From assembly GCA_016936015.1 (NCBI GenBank), contig JAFGPV010000161.1, positions 19,315 through 83,314 of the forward strand: DNA of 64,000 nt, given 5' to 3'. Position numbers and translations under genes: made by a program. This document shows, in pieces, positions 27,545 through 36,427 of the stretch (the stretch's first letter is position 1; each line of letters starts with the position of its first letter). The DNA comes from Pirellulales bacterium (lineage in GTDB: Bacteria > Planctomycetota > Planctomycetia > Pirellulales > Thermoguttaceae). The notes beneath the pieces were generated by a model that was not told the origin of the DNA, ran no database searches, and was given only the letters and a program-made list of their open reading frames with translations.

Positions 27545-27856
27545 TTATTGATCCTTCTGATACACCGTTGCATTTCCCACGTTCACCGAGTCGATGATGC
27601 CGACGATGACCGTGTCGATGGGGAGGTTTTTCGTTTCGGGAGTCAACCGCGCGCTGGAGCCCTGCGTAATCAGCACGAACTCGCCCTCGCCGGCGCCGAT
27701 TGTATCGACCGCCACCAGCGACCGGCCGCTGGGGGCCAGTTGGTTGCGGTTTTGCGGGTCCAGCCGGTAGGGTTCGACCACCAGCATCTTGAAACCCTTC
27801 ATGGCGCCCACTTTCTGCGTGGCCACCAGCGATCCGGTCACTTGGGCGATGAACAT
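27545..27856 (-). CDS. BMC-P pentameric vertex protein (EutN/CcmL family)
   Basis: 103 residues from ATG 27856: [21 protein letters not shown], then [31 protein letters not shown] and VGIIDSVNV, the canonical CcmL/EutN segments. Its start lies inside the end of ackA (19-nt overlap), so the two are translationally coupled. Confidence 0.92.
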   Translation of the reverse strand: MFIAQVTGSLVATQKVGAMKGFKMLVVEPYRLDPQNRNQLAPSGRSLVAVDTIGAGEGEFVLITQGSSARLTPETKNLPIDTVIVGIIDSVNVGNATVYQKDQ

Positions 27857-29046
27857 GGCCGTGATTCCTTTAAGCACTCCGCCGCCAACTGGGCGACGAT
27901 CAACTCTTCATTGGTGGGAATGATCCAGACTTGCACCCGGCTCTGCGGGGCGCTCAGTTTCGCCTCGTCCCGGGCCGAGGCGTTGACGGCTGGGTCGAGC
28001 AGGATGCCGAGTTCTTCCAGGTTTTTCAGCACTTCCGCGCGGAGCGCCGGATTGTTCTCGCCGATGCCGCCGGTGAAGACGACGGCGTCCGCGCCGCCAA
28101 GCTCCACCAGGTAGGCCCCCAGGTAATGCCGGATCGAGGCGACGAAAACGTCCAGCGCGAGCCGCGCCCGGGCGTTGCCGCCGTCGGCCGCCGCCGTCAC
28201 GTCGCGGAGGTCGCCGCTTAGGCCGCTTAAGCCCAGCAAGCCGCCCTGCGTGGCCAACTGGTCGAGCACTTCTTCCAGCGGCTTGCCCGTCCGGCGGATC
28301 AGGACCGGCAGGGCGAAGGGATCGAAATCGCCGACGCGGTTGTTCTGCGGCAGTCCGCTCTGAGGACTGTAGCCCATGCTGGTCGCCCGGCTCAGGCCGT
28401 CGCGGATCGCGCACAGGGAACTCGATCCGCCGAGGTGGCAGGAGATGATCCGCAGGTCGTCGCGGCCGAGCAGTTCCGCCGTCCGCCGGGCGATGTACCG
28501 GTGGCTGGCGCCGTGGAAGCCGTATCGCCGGATTCCCCAGTTCTCCGCCCAGTCGAACGGGATGGCGTAACAGCGGTTGGCCTCGGGAATGGTCCGGTGG
28601 AAATCGGTCTCGAAGGCCGCCACCAGGGGAATCTCCGGCAGCCGCTCCTGGAGCAGCCGCATGGCTGCGATGTACGGCGGATTGTGCGCCGGGGCCACGG
28701 GCCGGACTTCTTCCATGGCCGCCAGCACGTCGGCGGTGACGCGCTTGACGCCGCTTAACCGCCCGCCGTGGACCGTTTTCAGGGCGATCGCCGACACCTC
28801 GGCGGCCTCTTTCAGACAGCCCGATTGCGGATCGGTGAGCTGCTCCAAGCACTGGCGGACCGCTTCCGCGTGGTCCGGCACGCGGAGCGTCTTTTCCTGA
28901 CGTTTTCCGCCGATCTCGACGGTGCACCGGCTCTCGGGCGATCCGATCCGCTCGATCCCCCCTCGCGCAAGCTGTCCGCCGCCGGTCATGTCGAACAGCC
29001 GGTACTTGAAGCTCGTCGAGCCGAGGTTGGCGACCAGGATCTTCAT
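27838..29046 (-). CDS. ackA: Acetate/propionate kinase, BMC operon
   Basis: 402 residues. [18 protein letters not shown] is the phosphate-1 motif (NAGSSSLK in most AckA; here LGSTSFK), and [13 protein letters not shown] the C-terminal signature; [10 protein letters not shown] is also conserved. It converts acyl-phosphate from PduL to acid plus ATP, likely lactyl- or propionyl-like phosphate here. ATG at 29046 follows AAAGGATGG; an upstream TTG is rejected. No encapsulation helix is seen, so it is probably cytosolic. Confidence 0.93.
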   Translation of the reverse strand: MKILVANLGSTSFKYRLFDMTGGGQLARGGIERIGSPESRCTVEIGGKRQEKTLRVPDHAEAVRQCLEQLTDPQSGCLKEAAEVSAIALKTVHGGRLSGVKRVTADVLAAMEEVRPVAPAHNPPYIAAMRLLQERLPEIPLVAAFETDFHRTIPEANRCYAIPFDWAENWGIRRYGFHGASHRYIARRTAELLGRDDLRIISCHLGGSSSLCAIRDGLSRATSMGYSPQSGLPQNNRVGDFDPFALPVLIRRTGKPLEEVLDQLATQGGLLGLSGLSGDLRDVTAAADGGNARARLALDVFVASIRHYLGAYLVELGGADAVVFTGGIGENNPALRAEVLKNLEELGILLDPAVNASARDEAKLSAPQSRVQVWIIPTNEELIVAQLAAECLKESRPCSSPK

Positions 29047-29069
29047 GGTTCCATCCTTTTCGGGCAATA

Positions 29070-29155
29070 GGATTCAGGGTTCGGGGTTCAGGGTTCAGGA
29101 CACGGATGAACGAGGATTTTCACCGAATTCCTGAACCCTGAACCCCGAACCCTCC
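29070..29155. repeat. GGTTCAGGGTT-type inverted repeat in the BMC operon
   Basis: Units GGTTCGGGGTTCAGGGTTCA at the left pair with CCTGAACCCTGAACCCCGAA at the right. Related to 9136-9250. Confidence 0.85.
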
Positions 29156-29160
29156 GTTCC

Positions 29161-29430
29161 TCAGGACAGATACGCCGCGATCACGCCCTCGGCGGGCCGG
29201 GGGATGATGTGGCTGGCGACCAGTTCGCCGACCTGGGAGGCCGCGTTGGCGCCGGCCTCGACCGCCGCCCGGACGCTCCCCACGTCGCCGCGGACGATCG
29301 TGGTGACCAAACCGCCACCGATCTGTACGCGCTTGACGATCCGCACGTTGGCCGCCTTGGCCATCGCGTCGGTGGCTTCGACCAACGCCACCAAACCTTT
29401 CGTTTCCAGCAATCCAATGGCGTCTTGCAT
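29161..29430 (-). CDS. BMC-H hexameric shell protein
   Basis: 89 residues from ATG 29430, preceded by [29 protein letters not shown] and [11 protein letters not shown] are the BMC domain core. The pore loop reads QIGGGLVTT, so the central pore motif is GGG rather than the GSG of PduA, which would change pore size or polarity. Hexamers tile the shell facets. Confidence 0.93.
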   Translation of the reverse strand: MQDAIGLLETKGLVALVEATDAMAKAANVRIVKRVQIGGGLVTTIVRGDVGSVRAAVEAGANAASQVGELVASHIIPRPAEGVIAAYLS

Positions 29431-29472
29431 GGTTGGGTTTTCCTTGAGTTTCTTGATTGAAATGGGGTAAAA

Positions 29473-29536
29473 AAAAGTGGACAGTGGGCAGTGATCGGTG
29501 TTCAGACTTTTGTTCTGTCCACTATCCACTACCCAC
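29473..29536. repeat. GGACAGTGGGCAGTG-type repeat between BMC-H genes
   Basis: GTGGACAGTGGGCAGTG and TGTCCACTATCCACTACCCAC are imperfect complements in the gap between the two BMC-H genes. Confidence 0.65.
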
Positions 29537-29542
29537 GTTGCT

Positions 29543-29845
29543 TTAGTCGGCCGCCTTGACGGGGACCGGCAGCACGGCGTCCAGGTCCTCGTGGGGCCGC
29601 GGAATCACTTGCACGCTGACGATCTCGCCGATCCGACCGCCCGCGGCGGCGCCGGCGTCGGTGGCCGACTTCACGGCGGCCACGTCGCCGGTTACGAACA
29701 CGGTGACCAGCCCGCTGCCGACCTTGTCCCAGCCCAAATACTGGACGTTGGCCGCCTTCAGCATCGCGTCGGTGGCTTCCACTAAAGTTACAAAGCCCTT
29801 GGTCTCAATCATCCCCAGGGCTTCCATCGATTTCCCTTTGGCCAT
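29543..29845 (-). CDS. BMC-H hexameric shell protein
   Basis: 100 residues. [20 protein letters not shown] and [15 protein letters not shown] are the BMC core, with the pore loop KVGSGLVTV as in PduA. AAGGAGATG upstream of ATG 29845 is a strong ribosome binding site, consistent with high shell-protein output. It has a longer C-terminal tail ([17 protein letters not shown]) than its neighbour. Confidence 0.93.
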   Translation of the reverse strand: MAKGKSMEALGMIETKGFVTLVEATDAMLKAANVQYLGWDKVGSGLVTVFVTGDVAAVKSATDAGAAAGGRIGEIVSVQVIPRPHEDLDAVLPVPVKAAD

Positions 29846-29885
29846 GGTTGGTCATCTCCTTGTGAGAAACAGGTTGTTGTCAGGA

Positions 29886-30554
29886 CTATAGTTTGATCAA
29901 TTCCACTTTTTCCGCGTGGTCGATGTCGCAGGCGTTCCCCTCGTCGGTGTCGAGGTGCACTTCGAGTTTGATCCCCTTGCCGACCCGGGCAATCAGGTTC
30001 TCAAAAACGGTGGAGCACCCGCAAGAGGTTACCCGCAGGGCCATGTGGTCGCCGGTGACCACGCCGTAAAATTCCGCGTTGTCCGGCGCCAGGTGGACGT
30101 GCCGGGCGGCGCGGATCACGCCATATTTCAATTCCACCACACCCTGCGGTCCGACCAGGACGCAACCCGGCGTACCCCGGACGTCGCCGCTTAGGCGTAC
30201 CGGCAGGTCGATGCCCAGCGAGATGCCGTCGGTAAAGGCCAGTTCCACCTGGGTTTCGGGCCGCGTCGGTCCCAAAATTCGCACCGTCGGCAGCATCCGC
30301 CGGCGAGGTCCGACCAGCATCAGCGTCTCCTCGGCCGCGAAGTGTCCCGTCTGGTACAGGTCCTTCGCCACCGTAAGCCGGTGTCCCGCTCCGAAGAGCG
30401 TCTCGACGTGCTCGTCGGTCAGGTGGACGTGCCGGGCGGAAACGCTGACCACCAGGTTCGGCTCCCAGGGCGGGCCGCCGACCTGCCGGAGCACGATCTC
30501 GCGGACAATCTGCTCGACCAATCGGCGGTCAACGTTCGGGGCGGCGGTGCTCAT
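29886..30554 (-). CDS. pduL: PduL-type phosphate acyltransferase, BMC cargo
   Basis: 222 residues. Two zinc-site motifs, ARHVHLT (His42, His44) and ARHVHLAP (His152, His154), plus His200 in [13 protein letters not shown], match PduL. The N-terminal helix [16 protein letters not shown] is an encapsulation peptide. It exchanges CoA for phosphate on the acyl-CoA made by the dehydrogenase, recycling CoA inside the shell. It is 3 nt after the DeoR gene stop. Confidence 0.93.
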   Translation of the reverse strand: MSTAAPNVDRRLVEQIVREIVLRQVGGPPWEPNLVVSVSARHVHLTDEHVETLFGAGHRLTVAKDLYQTGHFAAEETLMLVGPRRRMLPTVRILGPTRPETQVELAFTDGISLGIDLPVRLSGDVRGTPGCVLVGPQGVVELKYGVIRAARHVHLAPDNAEFYGVVTGDHMALRVTSCGCSTVFENLIARVGKGIKLEVHLDTDEGNACDIDHAEKVELIKL

Positions 30555-30557
30555 AAT

Positions 30558-31325
30558 TCAATCCTTCATTTCAGCAACGTGGAGTTTCACCCCGGCGGCG
30601 AGGAATTTTTCCCGCCACTCGGGCGAAATGCCGTCGTCTACGACGAAGTGCGCGACTTCTTCCAGCCCGCAGAGGTGTGCCAGGCTCTGCCGGCCGAGCT
30701 TGGAACTGTCGGCTACCACGATCACCTCGTCGGCCGCCCGCATCATCACGCGTTCGGTCTCCGCCAGCAACAGGTCGTTATTGAAAAATCCCTCGTCGTT
30801 AATCGCAGCCATGCTGAGGATCGTCTTTCGCACCCGAAGCTGCGAGAGGGTCTGGTTGGCAATCGGACCCCGCACCACTCCGTTGCGCGGACAGAGATTT
30901 CCACCTACAAATATTAGGTCGCTGTTGGCGGCCACAGCGAACAAATTTGCTACGGGCAAAGAAGTTGTGACGACGTGCAACGGTCGGTCCACCAACAGGC
31001 GCGCTACCTCGTAGGTGGTGCTGCCGCCATCCAATAGTATGGTTTCTCCCTCGATTGCCAATTCAACCGCTTTGGCGGCAATTGCCTTCTTCTGTGCCCA
31101 TTCCAGCGATTGCGATGCCTCAAAATGGGGGATGGTTGGCATCGGACCCGTAAATAAAATCCCGCCGTGGATCCGTCGAGCACAACCCTGGCTTTCCAAT
31201 TGCTCTACATCCCGGCGAACGGTTGATTCCGAGACCGCCAATTCAGCAGCAAGCTCCGGTAAAGCGGCAAATCGTCGCATCCGGACGAATTCCAACAGCC
31301 GACTCCGTCGCTCTTCCGCCAGCAT
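30558..31325 (-). CDS. DeoR/GlpR family transcriptional regulator of the BMC operon
   Basis: 255 residues. The N-terminal HTH (LPELAAELAVSESTVRRDVEQLESQGCARRIHGG) is the DeoR signature and the C-terminal domain (DGGSTTYEVARLL, ...VVADSSKLGRQSLAHL) is the sugar-phosphate-sensing fold of GlpR/FruR-type regulators. First gene of the operon, so it probably autoregulates; a sugar phosphate is the likely inducer. ATG at 31325 with AGAGG five nt upstream is preferred over GTG 31331. Confidence 0.92.
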   Translation of the reverse strand: MLAEERRSRLLEFVRMRRFAALPELAAELAVSESTVRRDVEQLESQGCARRIHGGILFTGPMPTIPHFEASQSLEWAQKKAIAAKAVELAIEGETILLDGGSTTYEVARLLVDRPLHVVTTSLPVANLFAVAANSDLIFVGGNLCPRNGVVRGPIANQTLSQLRVRKTILSMAAINDEGFFNNDLLLAETERVMMRAADEVIVVADSSKLGRQSLAHLCGLEEVAHFVVDDGISPEWREKFLAAGVKLHVAEMKD

Positions 31326-31343
31326 GGACACCTCTTCTCTTTT

Positions 31344-31356
31344 GACCTACAAGGTC
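31344..31356. promoter_or_regulatory. Palindrome GACCT-ACA-AGGTC in the BMC operon leader
   Basis: A 5-bp inverted repeat between the predicted start site and the DeoR start codon. It could be an operator or part of the leader structure. Confidence 0.35.
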
Positions 31357-31368
31357 TTATCTATAACG

Positions 31369-31397
31369 ATTATGCCTTAAAAAATGAAAAATATCAA
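31369..31397 (-). promoter_or_regulatory. Sigma-70-type promoter of the BMC operon
   Basis: On the minus strand the -35 is TTGATA (31392-31397) and the -10 is CATAAT (31369-31374) with a 17-bp spacer, one mismatch from consensus in each box. It lies about 45-70 nt upstream of the DeoR start. Confidence 0.65.
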
Positions 31398-31436
31398 TCA
31401 TTTATTTGGAAGAAATCTATCAATTTCAATCATTTA
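31393..31436. promoter_or_regulatory. Direct repeats TCAATCATTTA, candidate DeoR operator
   Basis: TATCAATCATTTA (ending 31404) overlaps the -35 box and TTTCAATCATTTA (ending 31436) lies 32 bp further upstream, three helical turns away. A partial copy TATCAATTT lies between. Confidence 0.5.
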
Positions 31437-31495
31437 ATGCCAGTTTTCCTGATTTTTTCAAAAAACATAGCCTAGAACCGCGGATTTTTCCTAGT

Positions 31496-31570
31496 AGTCA
31501 CCCTGAGCGAATCGAAAGATCTCCGCTGTTTTCCAGACAGCCCAGATCCTTCGCTTCGCTCAGGATGACT
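31496..31570. repeat. AGTCACCCTGAGCGAATCG-type inverted repeat
   Basis: AGTCACCCTGAGCGA on the left pairs with TTCGCTCAGGATGACT on the right, between the DeoR promoter and the double regulator gene. Confidence 0.75.
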
Positions 31571-31625
31571 CTGGATCCGGGCAAGCGAAAGGAGCAATAG
31601 GGCGAATCTCTGCGGACCGAAGATT

Positions 31626-34073
31626 TTATTCGACGGATTCACGGAGATCGCGCGAGATGCGTCGCATCCGGCGATAGGCATTGGGCGTCAAGCCGACCTT
31701 GTTGCGGAAGGCGTTGATGAAATAGGCCAGCCTGTGAAAGCCACATTTATGGGCGATGCTTTTGGTGGTTTGGTCCGTTTGGGACAGAAGCGTTTTGGCG
31801 TGCTCGATCCGGATGCGCATGATCTCGGCCTTAGGGGAATGCCCGAGATGTTTTTGGAATCGGCGCTCCAGCACGGCGGACGAGAGTCCGACCTCCCGGG
31901 CGACGCGAGTAACGCCGATGCCCGAGCAGGCGAATTCGCGGATGAACCGCATGGCCTGGGCCACGCTCGAGTCCCTGATGGCCACGATGTTGGTGGATTG
32001 ACGGACGGCGATATGGCTGGGCGGGATGGAAACCGCGCCGGCGGACCGTTTTCCTTTCATCTTCCGGTCTAAGAGTTTTGCGGTCTCGAAACCGATGCTC
32101 CGGGCGTCGAGGTCCAGGCTGGAGAGCGTCGGTTGGACCGTTTCGCAGATCACCGGGTCGTTGCCGACGCCCAAGATGGCCAGCTCCTCGGGCACGGCGA
32201 TTTTCAGTTCGCGGCAGACGTCCAACAGTCGCGAGGCGTGCGGATCGCCGGCGGTAAAGATGCCGATGGGACGAGGCAGCGAACGGAGCCACTGGACCAA
32301 GCGCGGCCGTTGCTGTTCGTGCCAGACGGGCACCGTCTTTTTCGTAGCCGGCGCGTCGTAACCGTGGCACGCGAGGCCCTGTTCCGCCAGCGCCTCGCAA
32401 TATGCGGTCCGGTGCCTCTTGGTCCACGAGGCGTCTTCGAAGGTGAAATAGGCGAAGTGCCGCAATCCGCAACGGAGGAAGTGCTCGACGGCCATTTGGG
32501 CCTGGCTGTTCATGTCGGGTCTGATTTCCGGGGCGGAGTCGATCCGCCGGTCTGCAAACAGATCGACCATCGGCAACCGGGTTGCCCGAAGCAGACGGAC
32601 CAACTTCATTTTGGTGCTGCGGACAATAATGCCGTCGCCCCACCATTCCTTCAGCCACGCGGGAGGCGAGGAGTCCAATCCGCGTTCCTCGAAATGAATC
32701 GACCAGGGGCCGTTCTCCCAGGCGTATCGGGCGATCCCCTCGACAAGCTTCCTGCCGTAAACCCGGGACGTCTCAATAAGGAGTAAAATCCGCGGAACGC
32801 GGCGTTTCCGGGAGATCCGCGAAAATTTCTGGATGCGGCGGACCCGTCTTGGGGGAGGGGGAAGGAATGAGCCTGCGTGGGATGGATCCTCCGCCGCCTC
32901 GCCAAAATCGCGCGAAATCCGCCGCATCCGGCGGTAGGCGTTCGGCGTCATGCCGACTTCGCGCCGGAAGGCCTTGCTGAAATACACCGGCGAGGGAAAG
33001 CCGCATTGCCGGGCGATGGCGGCGTTGGTCTGATCCGTTTGCGAGAGCAGCGTCTTGGCGCGTTCGATCCGGATCCGCATGATCTCCGTCTTGGGAGAAC
33101 GCCCGAGGTATTGACGGAACCGCCGCTCCATCACGCGGCGCGACAGTCCGACCTCCAGGGCGACGCGGTCGATGTTGACGCCCGAACAGGCAAACCGGCG
33201 GATGAATCGTGCCGCTTGCGCTACGTCCGCGTCCTCGATCACCAGCAGGTCGGTCGATTGGCGGACGGCCACGTGACTCGGCGGGACGTAGACCACGTCT
33301 TTCGGCCGCTGGCCCGACATCTTCCGATCCAGGAGTTTTGCCGCTTCATAGCCGACGCGCTGCCCGTCCACGTCCAGGCTGGAAATCGTGGGGTGGACGG
33401 TTTCGCAAAGCACCGGGTCGTTGCCGATGCCGAGGATCGCGACTTCCTCGGGCACGGCGACGTTCAGCTCGCGGCAGATGTCCAGCAGACGCACCGCGTG
33501 CGGATCGCCGGCGGCCAGGATGCCGACGGGGTAGGGCAGCGAGCGGAGCCACCCAATCACGCGGGAGCGATAACGTTCGTGCCAGAGGGGCATGCCCCGC
33601 GGTGTGGACGGCGACGGATAGACGCGGCAGAGATAGCCTTTCTCTTCCAGGGCCTGGCAAAAAGACTCCCGATAGTTTTCGGTCCACCAGGTGTTCTCGT
33701 AGGCAAAATAGGCGAATTCGCGCAGGCCGCAATTCAGGAAGTGCTCGGCGACCATCCGCCCCCCCGTCAGACTCTCCGTCCAGACTTGAGCGCAACCAAT
33801 CCGGGGATAGCCAAACAATTCCACCAGCGGAAGTTTGGTTGCCGAGAGCAGGGAGGCCGTTTTGGAACTGACGGTCCGGGAAATAATCCCGTCGCCCCGC
33901 CACGGTTTCAGCCCTTCGGGCGGCGACGATTCCAGGCTCCGTTCCTCGAATTGGATCGACCACGGGCCGTTTTCCAGGGCGTATCGGGCCACGCCCTCGA
34001 CGATCCCCCGGCCGTAGGCCCGAGAGGTTTCGACCAGGAGCAAGACGCGGGGGACGTGAAACGATCGTGACAT
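31626..34073 (-). CDS. Double XylR-type regulator: two LacI-like sensor + AraC HTH units in one protein
   Basis: 815 residues holding two complete XylR-like regulators in tandem. Unit 1: sugar-binding LacI/periplasmic-type domain from about residue 8 (RVLLLVETSRAYGR) through AAGDPHAVRLLDICRELNVAVPEEVAILGIGNDP, then AraC HTH at about 285-388 (EVGLSRRVMERRF, ACGF-like QCGFPSPVYFSKAFRREVG). Linker about 389-425, basic with PPPP. Unit 2 from about 426 (RILLLIETSRVYGR) repeats the whole architecture to the end. The halves are clearly homologous but diverged, so this is a fused old duplication. Members bind sugar and activate sugar-use genes. Located upstream of the BMC operon on the same strand. 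Confidence 0.9.
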   Translation of the reverse strand: MSRSFHVPRVLLLVETSRAYGRGIVEGVARYALENGPWSIQFEERSLESSPPEGLKPWRGDGIISRTVSSKTASLLSATKLPLVELFGYPRIGCAQVWTESLTGGRMVAEHFLNCGLREFAYFAYENTWWTENYRESFCQALEEKGYLCRVYPSPSTPRGMPLWHERYRSRVIGWLRSLPYPVGILAAGDPHAVRLLDICRELNVAVPEEVAILGIGNDPVLCETVHPTISSLDVDGQRVGYEAAKLLDRKMSGQRPKDVVYVPPSHVAVRQSTDLLVIEDADVAQAARFIRRFACSGVNIDRVALEVGLSRRVMERRFRQYLGRSPKTEIMRIRIERAKTLLSQTDQTNAAIARQCGFPSPVYFSKAFRREVGMTPNAYRRMRRISRDFGEAAEDPSHAGSFLPPPPRRVRRIQKFSRISRKRRVPRILLLIETSRVYGRKLVEGIARYAWENGPWSIHFEERGLDSSPPAWLKEWWGDGIIVRSTKMKLVRLLRATRLPMVDLFADRRIDSAPEIRPDMNSQAQMAVEHFLRCGLRHFAYFTFEDASWTKRHRTAYCEALAEQGLACHGYDAPATKKTVPVWHEQQRPRLVQWLRSLPRPIGIFTAGDPHASRLLDVCRELKIAVPEELAILGVGNDPVICETVQPTLSSLDLDARSIGFETAKLLDRKMKGKRSAGAVSIPPSHIAVRQSTNIVAIRDSSVAQAMRFIREFACSGIGVTRVAREVGLSSAVLERRFQKHLGHSPKAEIMRIRIEHAKTLLSQTDQTTKSIAHKCGFHRLAYFINAFRNKVGLTPNAYRRMRRISRDLRESVE

Positions 34074-34311
34074 GGACTACCGCGGATCCATCAGCGGCCT
34101 CGGAGGATTCTGTTTTTTTAACACAATCAGCGAAACGGAAAATAGTCGAAAAGTTGCAACATTTTGGCGTGAAATGTACGTCTCTCCATTATTATAATCC
34201 ATAATAGATGGTTGGCAATTCCAGAGGACTCATCCCTCGCGAATCACAGAATGTGTTTTTCCAGCCGTCCTCGGTGCTTCTCTATTCGAACTAGAAAGAG
34301 AGTTGGTTCCC

Positions 34312-35340
34312 ATGCCTACTAAAACGCGAAGGATCAAGGGTTTTACCCTGGTGGAACTGTTGGTGGTCATCGCCATCATCGGCATTCTGATCGCTTTGCT
34401 GTTGCCGGCGATCCAGTCCGCCCGCGAGGCCGCCCGGCTGACGGAATGCCAGAATCATCTGCGGCAAATCGGCACGGCGGTGCATAGCCATCTTTCCGCT
34501 CAACATCATTTTCCCTCGGGCGGTTGGGGCGCCTATTGGATCGGCGATCCGGACCGCGGTTTCGGGAAAAACCAGCCCGGCGGATGGATCTATAACCTTT
34601 TGCCCTATATGGAAATGAACCAGTTGCACGACATGGGCAAGTGCAAGAACAGCGCGGATAAGTATATCGTGGCCGCCAGAATGGCGCAGACCCCGGCGTC
34701 CCTGATGAATTGTCCCACCCGGCGCGGGGCGATCGTCTATAAAAATTCATGGCCCGAGTGGCAGGCCAATACCAACCCCAGCGTGCTCCCAGGCCATGCG
34801 CGCAGCGATTATGCCGGAAACGCCGGTGCGGGAAGACCGCCCGAATTATTCCCCGGCCGCCAAGATTACGGAGAGCGTTATCGAGAAGGGCCGCGATCCC
34901 CGGGCGAAGCAAAAAATTATATCTGGCTGACGGACGGAGATTTCACCGGCATTATTTATCAACGGAGCACGCTCAGCGAGAAACATATTCTCGACGGTTT
35001 GAGCAACACCATTTTCGCCGGTGAAAAATATCTTAATCCCGATCATTACTTTACGGGTTTGTGCCCGAGTGACACCGGTCCGATGTTGCAGGGATACGAT
35101 TGGGATATTGTCCGATTGGGAAATAGCGGTCATCCCTTCCGGCGAGACCGCCAAGGTTACGACGGCTATTGGGACTTCGGCAGCGCCCATCCCGCGGTCT
35201 GCAATTTTGTCTTTTGCGACGGATCGGTCCATGGCCTCGCTTATACGCTCACCGGCTCGGACGAGGGGATTCGGGTCTATGCCATGCTGACCTGCCGCTT
35301 GGACAAACTCACCGTCAATCCCGACCTCTTCGACCGGTAA
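34312..35340 (+). CDS. DUF1559 prepilin-like secreted protein
   Basis: 342 residues. The N-terminus carries the type IV prepilin cleavage motif ([16 protein letters not shown]) followed by [17 protein letters not shown], the usual start of planctomycete DUF1559 proteins. The C-terminal [17 protein letters not shown] is the family's H-x-DG signature. Planctomycetes carry many of these; they are thought to be surface or pseudopilus components, function unsettled. ATG at 34312 is preferred over the TTG 9 nt upstream. It faces away from the double regulator across 238 nt. Confidence 0.92.
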   Translation: MPTKTRRIKGFTLVELLVVIAIIGILIALLLPAIQSAREAARLTECQNHLRQIGTAVHSHLSAQHHFPSGGWGAYWIGDPDRGFGKNQPGGWIYNLLPYMEMNQLHDMGKCKNSADKYIVAARMAQTPASLMNCPTRRGAIVYKNSWPEWQANTNPSVLPGHARSDYAGNAGAGRPPELFPGRQDYGERYREGPRSPGEAKNYIWLTDGDFTGIIYQRSTLSEKHILDGLSNTIFAGEKYLNPDHYFTGLCPSDTGPMLQGYDWDIVRLGNSGHPFRRDRQGYDGYWDFGSAHPAVCNFVFCDGSVHGLAYTLTGSDEGIRVYAMLTCRLDKLTVNPDLFDR

Positions 35341-35378
35341 CCCGGCTCCCGTTGCCCTCTCACCCACTCTATATGTTT

Positions 35379-35490
35379 TTGTTGCGGAAAGGGCAGGTTT
35401 GGCTGACTGTCGCCTTGTGCTCCGCGAATGTTGCGTGGAATGACCGCTACTTTCTCGGAGCGAAAGGCGACGTATGACGTTCCGCAACAA
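35379..35490. repeat. 112-bp element with TTGTTGCGGAA terminal inverted repeats
   Basis: Perfect 11-bp TIRs (35379-35389 and 35480-35490) flank an interior with a second pair, GTCGCCTTGTGCTCCGCG and CGGAGCGAAAGGCGAC. It looks like a small non-coding mobile or repeat unit. Confidence 0.75.
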
Positions 35491-35493
35491 TTA

Positions 35494-36339
35494 TCAAGAG
35501 TCTTCCAGAAAACGCCGCAATTCGGCATAGAACTTCTCCGGCAGCGGGTCGTTGTGATCGTGTTGGGGATCTTCCGTAAAGCGTTTTGGTTCATTAGCCG
35601 CGTTGAAGAGCCGCTTACCGGACTCGATCGGCACGATGCTGTCGGGCGTGCCGTGGTACTGAAACAGCGGGCCGTGGTAATTCTTGATCTTGCTCTCGGA
35701 ATCGTAACGCGAGCGCATCAGTAAACGGACGGGAAAGAGCGGATAATGGTGTGCGGCCACGTCGGGCAGGCTGGAAAAGGTGCAAATGAGCACCAGCGCC
35801 CGGGCGCCGGTCTCGGCGGCCAGGTCGACGGCCACGGCGCCACCGAGCGATTCGCCCATCAACACGATATCCTTAGCGGAGATCTTTTCCCGTTCGATCA
35901 GCCACTTCTGGGCCTGCCGGGCGTCGGCGAGGATCGGACGCTGTCCGGGCTTTCCCTCGCTGCGGCCGTAGCCCCGGTAATCGACGATCAGGACCGACAT
36001 GCCGACCTCATGGACCAGATGCCGCAAGATCTCGGCCCGGTGGGTGACGTTGCCGGCGTTGCCGTGGAAGAACAAGCCGTAGGCTTTCGGGTGGGCGCAG
36101 GGGACATACCAGCCGTGGAGCTTCACGCCGTCGGCGCCGCTCAGCCAGACGTCTTCGACCGTCAGATCCGGCGGATTCCAGTCCCCTTCCGGATACCGGG
36201 AGGGGAAATAAATCATGGCGTCTTCGAGAAACATCAGGCACACGACAATGATTCCGTTCGCCGCGGCGAGTAAAAGCGTAACTCGGAGTACGCTCCGCAG
36301 CCGGCGGCGTCCCTTGGATTTTTGGCGTTCGGCGTTCAT
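35494..36339 (-). CDS. Membrane-anchored alpha/beta hydrolase
   Basis: 281 residues. An N-terminal hydrophobic helix (VLRVTLLLAAANGIIVVCLMF) anchors the protein. The nucleophile elbow is GESLGG, with an oxyanion region FFHGNAGN and the catalytic His near HDHNDP. It resembles BEM46/YfhR-type serine hydrolases of unknown substrate. ATG at 36339. Lies 88 nt after the DUF1571 gene on the same strand. Confidence 0.88.
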   Translation of the reverse strand: MNAERQKSKGRRRLRSVLRVTLLLAAANGIIVVCLMFLEDAMIYFPSRYPEGDWNPPDLTVEDVWLSGADGVKLHGWYVPCAHPKAYGLFFHGNAGNVTHRAEILRHLVHEVGMSVLIVDYRGYGRSEGKPGQRPILADARQAQKWLIEREKISAKDIVLMGESLGGAVAVDLAAETGARALVLICTFSSLPDVAAHHYPLFPVRLLMRSRYDSESKIKNYHGPLFQYHGTPDSIVPIESGKRLFNAANEPKRFTEDPQHDHNDPLPEKFYAELRRFLEDS

Positions 36340-36427
36340 AGGGGACGGAGGCTGGGATCGTCAACACAACGACCTCGGCGAAACGGAGTTCCGGCCGAGG
36401 TCGCTGGTTTTTAGGAAGGCGATCACA

